NCBI RefSeq assembly: GCF_000701405.1
Contig: NZ_JNIV01000125.1
Location: 1-11,125, forward strand
From: Deinococcus marmoris DSM 12784
Lineage (GTDB): Bacteria > Deinococcota > Deinococci > Deinococcales > Deinococcaceae
Direction of reading: 5' to 3'
Length of the DNA stretch: 11,125 nt
Position numbers and translations under genes: made by a program. This document shows, one piece after another, positions 6,157 to 11,125 of the stretch. The notes beneath the pieces are model-generated. The model did not search any database. It saw only the letters and a list, made by a program, of their open reading frames with translations, and was not told the origin of the DNA. The first letter of the stretch is position 1; each line of letters starts with the position of its first letter.

Positions 6157-6340
6157 CGGACTGGGGGCATGGGACGGGTTCGCTGCTCGTCCCGCCCCGC
6201 AATCTCAGGCCTCGCAGAAAAGGCAACGGGCAGGGCGTCCGAGTGCGTGAACATCACGCTGTGTAGATGATTGCCGCACAGAAGCCGGGAACGGTGGATG
6301 GGTGAGGGGTCACTGGGCAGGCCGTCATCTGAATGGAGAA

Positions 6341-6363
6341 AACGGCCCTGCTCAACGGCCCTG
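6341..6363. repeat. Short tandem-like direct repeat just after serA
   Basis: AACGGCCCTG occurs at 6341-6350 and again at 6354-6363, separated by CTC. On the minus strand this lies immediately after the serA stop. The 217-base gap 6157-6373 between the convergent OYE and serA genes holds no gene that I can see. Confidence 0.4.
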
Positions 6364-6373
6364 ATCCAGATTT

Positions 6374-8002
<1,629 letters not shown>

Positions 8003-8008
8003 GCCCGC

Positions 8009-8014
8009 AGGGTA
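8009..8014 (-). promoter_or_regulatory. Leaderless-type -10 box for serA
   Basis: The minus strand reads TACCCT, six bases before the ATG at 8002, within the 43-base gap after aat. The -35 region is GC-only and not recognisable. Confidence 0.4.
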
Positions 8015-8045
8015 AGCCGCGCGGGCCGGGCGGGGGCATTTTTAT

Positions 8046-8681
8046 CTAGCCCGTTGGCAAGGAGAGCGAGGCGTTGACCTTCAGCGCCGCCGCCAGCAAT
8101 GGCGCGTATTCCGCGTCGCTCACCTCGTAAACCCCCAGCGTTTCCAGATGCGGATTCTGAATCTGCGCGTCCAGCAGAATGAAACCTCTGGCCCGCACAT
8201 ACCCGGCCAGACGGATCACGGCCACCTTGCTGGCGTTGGTGACCCGGTGAAACTTGCTTTCGGCAATGAACGCACCGCCCAGCGCGAGGCCCAGGATGCC
8301 CCCGGCCAGCTCGCCGCCTTGCCAGACCTCAAAGGAATGGGCCAGCCCGGTCTCATGCAGATGCCCGTACAGGTCCGTCAGTTCCGGGCTGATCCACTCG
8401 CCGTCCCGCTCCGGCGTTCCGTGTAGATGGCCCCGGCAGCCTTCCAGCACGTCCTCAAACGCAGTGTCCACGCGGACCTCGAAACGCGGCAGCTCGCGGC
8501 GCAGTCTCCGCGCCACATGCAGGCCCGCCTCTTCCGTCAGCGGCACCAGGGCGCGGCCCGGCACGCTGTACCACTGCACGCCGTCGCCGTTGTCCATCAG
8601 GAATCCGCCTTCCGCGTAGCCCTGCGCGACTTCGCGGGTCAGGGGGTCCGGGTGTTTCAGGAAATGGGCTGCGGTGGGCAT
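8046..8681 (-). CDS. aat: Leucyl/phenylalanyl-tRNA-protein transferase, short form
   Basis: The enzyme moves Leu or Phe from aminoacyl-tRNA to N-terminal Lys or Arg of proteins, marking them for ClpS/ClpAP-type degradation. The 211-residue product carries the family motifs in order: WISPEL (96-101), HSFEVWQGGELAGGILGLAL (115-134), GGAFIAESKFHR (135-146), NASKVAVIRL (149-158) and DAQIQNPHLETLG (171-183). It lacks about 20-30 N-terminal residues of the E. coli protein, like the short cyanobacterial forms. Start choice is open: ATG at 8681 (MPTAAHFLKH) was used, but an in-frame ATG at 8723 would add 14 residues (MWWQPFAPSRPHAD) and lie five bases after the thioesterase stop; neither has a good ribosome site. 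It sits between the thioesterase gene and serA, probably co-transcribed with the former. Confidence 0.9.
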   Translation of the reverse strand: MPTAAHFLKHPDPLTREVAQGYAEGGFLMDNGDGVQWYSVPGRALVPLTEEAGLHVARRLRRELPRFEVRVDTAFEDVLEGCRGHLHGTPERDGEWISPELTDLYGHLHETGLAHSFEVWQGGELAGGILGLALGGAFIAESKFHRVTNASKVAVIRLAGYVRARGFILLDAQIQNPHLETLGVYEVSDAEYAPLLAAALKVNASLSLPTG

Positions 8682-8728
8682 GTCAGCGTGTGGGCGAGAC
8701 GGGGCGAAGGGCTGCCACCACATCCCGC

Positions 8729-9160
<432 letters not shown>

Positions 9161-9167
9161 GGGGATT

Positions 9168-9173
9168 AAAGTA
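9168..9173 (-). promoter_or_regulatory. Leaderless-type -10 box for the thioesterase gene
   Basis: The minus strand reads TACTTT, seven bases before the ATG at 9160. No convincing -35 is seen. It may drive the thioesterase-aat pair. Confidence 0.4.
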
Positions 9174-9195
9174 GCAGTTCATTTTCCCGCACCGT

Positions 9196-10308
9196 TCATC
9201 TGGGCCACAGGCGGTCCACCCAGTTTGTCGGATGCGTTCCCTCGCCGCGCACCCGCATTTCCAGGTGCAGGTGTGGCCCTGCGCTGAGGCCCGTGGTGCC
9301 CACCTCTCCCAGTTTCTGGCCGCGCCTGACGGTCTGCCCGGCCTTGACCACGATCTTGCTCTGGTGGAAATACAGGCTGGTCACGCCCGCGCCGTGGTCG
9401 ATCAGGACCAGACCGCCGCGCACCGGGTATTTGCCTGCCAGGATGACCTTGCCGTCGTTGACTGCCAGCACTGCTGTTCCCACCGGGGCCGGGTAATCGG
9501 TGCCGAAGTGGTAGGCCACCTCGCCGCCTGCCACGTAGGTGCGCGGCTGCCCGAAGCTGCTGCTGGTGGCCTTGGCCTTGGCCAGTGCCGGGGCAAAAGG
9601 CCGGGTCCAGACCTGCGGGGTCCGCAACATGTACGCCTTATTCACGGCGGCGTCCTCGGCGGCCTTGCCGGGGTCCTGCAACACGCCGCTGACGCGCGCG
9701 GGCAGGTTCAGGTGCTGGATCGGCTGGTCCAGGCCCACCACCGGAATGCGCCCCCGGATCAGCTCGCCGCCCAGATTAACTTCATAGACCACGGGGGTGG
9801 TCTTGCCCAGCACCACGCGACCCAGCACGACGTACTCGCCCGCCGCGCCAATAGGTTTCAGGACCTCGTTGGGCATCCGCACGTCCTCGCCTACCTCGCT
9901 GGGAAAACGCACTGTGGCCTGGGCCGCCCGCGCCCCGGACAGTTGCACGGTGAACGCCTCGCCCATCCGCAGGCTCTGCGGCACGCGCACGGTCACGCCC
10001 GCGATGCTGGAGGTGGGGGCCGTGGGGGTGAGCTGTTCGGCGGGCAGCGGCGCGGGCAGGGCAGGCTTGCTGGTGGCCGGAGCGCTGGACGTGGCCGCGC
10101 GAGGTGTGGGGGCCACGCCGGGAATCCGCAACTCCTGCCCGACTTCCAGCGTCGTGCCTTTCAGGGTGTTCAAGCGGACGATGGAATTGACGCTGGTGTT
10201 GTTGGCCCGCGCAATCGAGTACAGGGTGTCGCCCTTCTTCACGGTGTAGGCCCCGGCCACACTGAACAGCAGGGAAAAGGCAAGCAGCAGGGCGGCGCGG
10301 TCTTTCAT
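9196..10308 (-). CDS. Secreted M23-family metallopeptidase with N-terminal LysM domain
   Basis: This is a probable cell-wall endopeptidase or a regulator of one. The 370-residue product starts MKDRAALLLAFSLLFSVAGA, a clear Sec signal peptide cleaved near residue 20. A LysM peptidoglycan-binding domain follows (YTVKKGDTLYSIARANNTS to LEVGQELRIPG, about 21-64), then a Pro/Ala/Thr linker (65-102), a beta-rich middle region (about 103-205), and the M23 lysostaphin-like domain (about 260-355). The zinc ligands are all present: HFGTD (His267, Asp271) and GPHLHLEM (His348, with His346). His315 in SLYFHQ is the usual catalytic histidine, so the enzyme is likely active. The start is fixed by the signal peptide and a TATTCT box seven bases upstream; a 48-residue upstream extension is rejected. 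It is the first gene of the run M23-thioesterase-aat-serA. Confidence 0.93.
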   Translation of the reverse strand: MKDRAALLLAFSLLFSVAGAYTVKKGDTLYSIARANNTSVNSIVRLNTLKGTTLEVGQELRIPGVAPTPRAATSSAPATSKPALPAPLPAEQLTPTAPTSSIAGVTVRVPQSLRMGEAFTVQLSGARAAQATVRFPSEVGEDVRMPNEVLKPIGAAGEYVVLGRVVLGKTTPVVYEVNLGGELIRGRIPVVGLDQPIQHLNLPARVSGVLQDPGKAAEDAAVNKAYMLRTPQVWTRPFAPALAKAKATSSSFGQPRTYVAGGEVAYHFGTDYPAPVGTAVLAVNDGKVILAGKYPVRGGLVLIDHGAGVTSLYFHQSKIVVKAGQTVRRGQKLGEVGTTGLSAGPHLHLEMRVRGEGTHPTNWVDRLWPR

Positions 10309-10315
10309 GCCCGGC

Positions 10316-10321
10316 AGAATA
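10316..10321 (-). promoter_or_regulatory. Leaderless-type -10 box for the M23 peptidase gene
   Basis: The minus strand reads TATTCT, seven bases before the ATG at 10308. No strong -35 is seen. The rest of the 203-base gap (10309-10511) holds only the terminator of the upstream lipoprotein gene. Confidence 0.45.
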
Positions 10322-10452
10322 AGGGGCAGATGTGAGAAAGCTGACACGGTGGCCCAGACTGGCCGTGGGGGCCGCCCCCGGTTCGCGCCTGTACGGCTTT
10401 TCAGTGCCGGATCACCGAAGCTGGCGGCTTCATGTGCGGCCCAGTCGGCCAC

Positions 10453-10486
10453 AAAAAAGGGAACCGTCGAATCTGACGGTTCCCTT
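10453..10486 (-). terminator. Strong intrinsic terminator after the lipoprotein gene
   Basis: A perfect 12-bp stem is formed by AAGGGAACCGTC (10457-10468) and GACGGTTCCCTT (10475-10486) with a six-base loop. On the minus strand the stem runs directly into a U-tract (A's at 10453-10458 on the plus strand). It lies 25 bases beyond the lipoprotein stop and ends that transcript before the M23 promoter. Confidence 0.88.
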
Positions 10487-10511
10487 CTTCTGGTCCTCTG
10501 TTAAAGCTGAT

Positions 10512-10959
10512 TCAGAGGGGGGCGCACAGCGGCACGGTGGCCAGCGAGGCCGCTTCGTGAATGTTGATGTACTTGGCGTCCTTGAGGGCGTCGGTGGTCT
10601 GGAAGCCCTTGAGGATCAGTGCGCCGTTGGCGTCGCTGGTCATGGTGGCGATGACGCCGCCCACAACGTCGCCGCTGGACTTGCAAGGATCGGTGGCGTC
10701 AGCCGTGCCCATCTTGTGGTAGTGGGCCAGGTAGCTGGTGCTGGGCTTCAGGCCGCCAGCCGTCAGGGTGGTGCGGCGGTCGCCGCCGGTCAGGTCGACG
10801 TACTTGCCCGTGCCGGTCGAGGACTTGTAGACCGCGTCGTTGGGCAGCATGGCTTTGAAGGTGACCGACTTGGTAGAGCCGCTCACGTCGGGGGCGGTGG
10901 TCCTGTTACAGGACGCGAGGGCGAGGGAGCCGATCAGGGCCAGCAATGCAACTTTATTC
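10512..10959 (-). pseudogene. Small secreted lipoprotein with its start codon removed by an IS66 insertion
   Basis: From the IS junction the frame reads xxG-N-K-V-A-L-L-A-L-I-G-S-L-A-L-A-S-C, a textbook lipoprotein signal with its lipobox Cys at residue 18 if the first codon was ATG. Only the last G of that codon (10959) remains; the two bases before it now belong to the IS end. The mature part (about 130 residues) is beta-rich and has YLAHYHKMG, a Cys in TDPCKSSG and a last Cys in VPLCAPL (possible disulfide), and YINIHEA. This loosely recalls CHRD or Cu/Zn superoxide dismutase-like Greek-key proteins, but I cannot assign a family. A TTG at 10946 could start a 144-residue form, but that would lack the basic N-region. 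The native promoter is also gone. Strictly, whether it is silent or still expressed from the IS is unknown. Confidence 0.7.
10952..10959. other. Putative 8-bp target-site duplication copy beside the IS66 element
   Basis: CTTTATTC directly abuts the GTAA terminus of the IS66-type element. IS66 elements usually make 8-bp duplications, so the same octamer is expected beyond the far end of the element, outside this window. Confidence 0.4.
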
Positions 10960-11125
10960 GTAACTACTCAGCGCGAGAAGTCGGGCATGAGGATGTCACC
11001 GCGAAATACACTCACGAGGCCCTGCCAGACATGTATGCCCTGCTTGCGAAGTGTGGAGATATAGCTGCGAATCCGGCAGAACGCCGCTCCACCAGTCAGA
11101 GACCGAAACCCACCTGACACTTTGC
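10960..11125 (-). mobile_element. IS66-family insertion sequence, one end (continues beyond the window)
   Basis: The element carries the C-terminal part of its transposase and ends at 10960. Read inward on the plus strand, the terminus begins GTAACTACTCAGCG; IS66 family elements characteristically begin with GTAA. The transposase stop (10970-10968) lies only eight bases from the end, inside the expected terminal repeat. The other end and any tnpA/tnpB genes lie outside the window. Confidence 0.7.
10968..11125 (-). CDS. IS66-family transposase (TnpC), C-terminal 51 residues
   Basis: The minus-strand frame entering from the right edge reads [20 protein letters not shown], then [16 protein letters not shown], and ends [10 protein letters not shown] followed by TGA. 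From memory this is the characteristic end of IS66 transposases: KVSGxFR..GAxxFxxIRSYxSTxRKQG. It would follow the DDE catalytic domain, which lies outside the window. The stop is in the same frame as the disrupted lipoprotein gene, eight codons ahead of its TTG. Confidence in the family is high; whether the whole transposase is intact cannot be seen. Confidence 0.85.
   Translation of the reverse strand, partial: KVSGGFRSLTGGAAFCRIRSYISTLRKQGIHVWQGLVSVFRGDILMPDFSR

Noticed and set aside
6171..6193. Hairpin GGGACG/CGTCCC after the OYE gene as an intrinsic terminator
   Set aside because: Only six base pairs with an 11-base loop and no following T-run; not convincing.
6320..6363. GGCCGT/ACGGCC hairpin as serA terminator
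   Set aside because: A 16-base loop and no U-tract on the minus strand; only the short direct repeat is certain.
10309..10452. 48-residue N-terminal extension of the M23 peptidase
   Set aside because: The extension would hide a clear signal peptide that starts at 10308, and a -10 box lies just upstream of that ATG.
10944..10946. TTG at 10946 as the native lipoprotein start
   Set aside because: It would drop the Lys and leave a signal peptide with no basic N-region, while the frame upstream to the IS edge encodes the missing NKVA exactly.
10332..11117. Plus-strand open frame of 261 codons over the lipoprotein and IS66 end
   Set aside because: It runs through the terminator, the lipoprotein gene and the IS junction on the opposite strand; composition is that of a shadow frame.

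Overview
The window looks like a piece of a high-GC Deinococcus (or close relative) chromosome. I infer this from the strong GC bias, from the proteins present (short-form Aat, long SerA, LysM-M23 peptidase, DUF305 protein), and from a repeated promoter habit: most first-in-operon genes have a TANNNT -10 box only 6-8 nt before the start codon, the leaderless arrangement common in Deinococcus. This taxonomic call is inference; no rRNA or tRNA gene is present.

Layout. Both edges are insertion sequences. At 1-233 (minus) lies the N-terminal part of an IS4/IS701-type DDE transposase, with its outer IS end somewhere before about 357. Next to it is an AT-rich orphan gene (389-916, plus) for a two-helix membrane protein with a cytoplasmic helical domain, probably acquired. 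Then come a DinB-family protein and a tiny partner gene (1736-1015, minus), divergent from a polytopic histidine-rich membrane protein (1782-2837, plus). A 139-bp palindrome-rich inverted repeat (2857-2995) separates that gene from the convergent minus-strand group GNAT acetyltransferase - TrhO (tRNA U34 hydroxylase) - membrane-anchored DUF305 protein (4991-3022). An Old Yellow Enzyme of the YqjM type (5071-6156, plus) is divergent from GNAT.

From 10308 down to 6374 the minus strand carries an M23 peptidase with LysM, a PaaI-like thioesterase, leucyl/phenylalanyl-tRNA-protein transferase (aat) and D-3-phosphoglycerate dehydrogenase (serA). Gaps are 35-47 nt, with apparent internal promoters. 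A strong intrinsic terminator (10453-10486) isolates them from a small secreted lipoprotein gene (10512 to about 10959, minus).

The lipoprotein gene is broken at its start. An IS66-family element (10960 to beyond 11125) ends exactly where the A and T of the start codon should be. The frame reads on as xxG-N-K-V-A-L-L, a normal lipoprotein signal peptide lacking only its ATG and promoter. This is the clearest unusual event in the window.

The gene sets are mostly housekeeping: serine biosynthesis, tRNA modification, N-degron tagging, cell-wall hydrolysis and flavin-dependent reduction. I found no CRISPR array, toxin-antitoxin pair, phage module or clear new multi-gene system. The best candidates for unexplored biology are the AT-rich orphan, the His/Met-rich membrane protein facing the DUF305 gene, and the DinB partner peptide.
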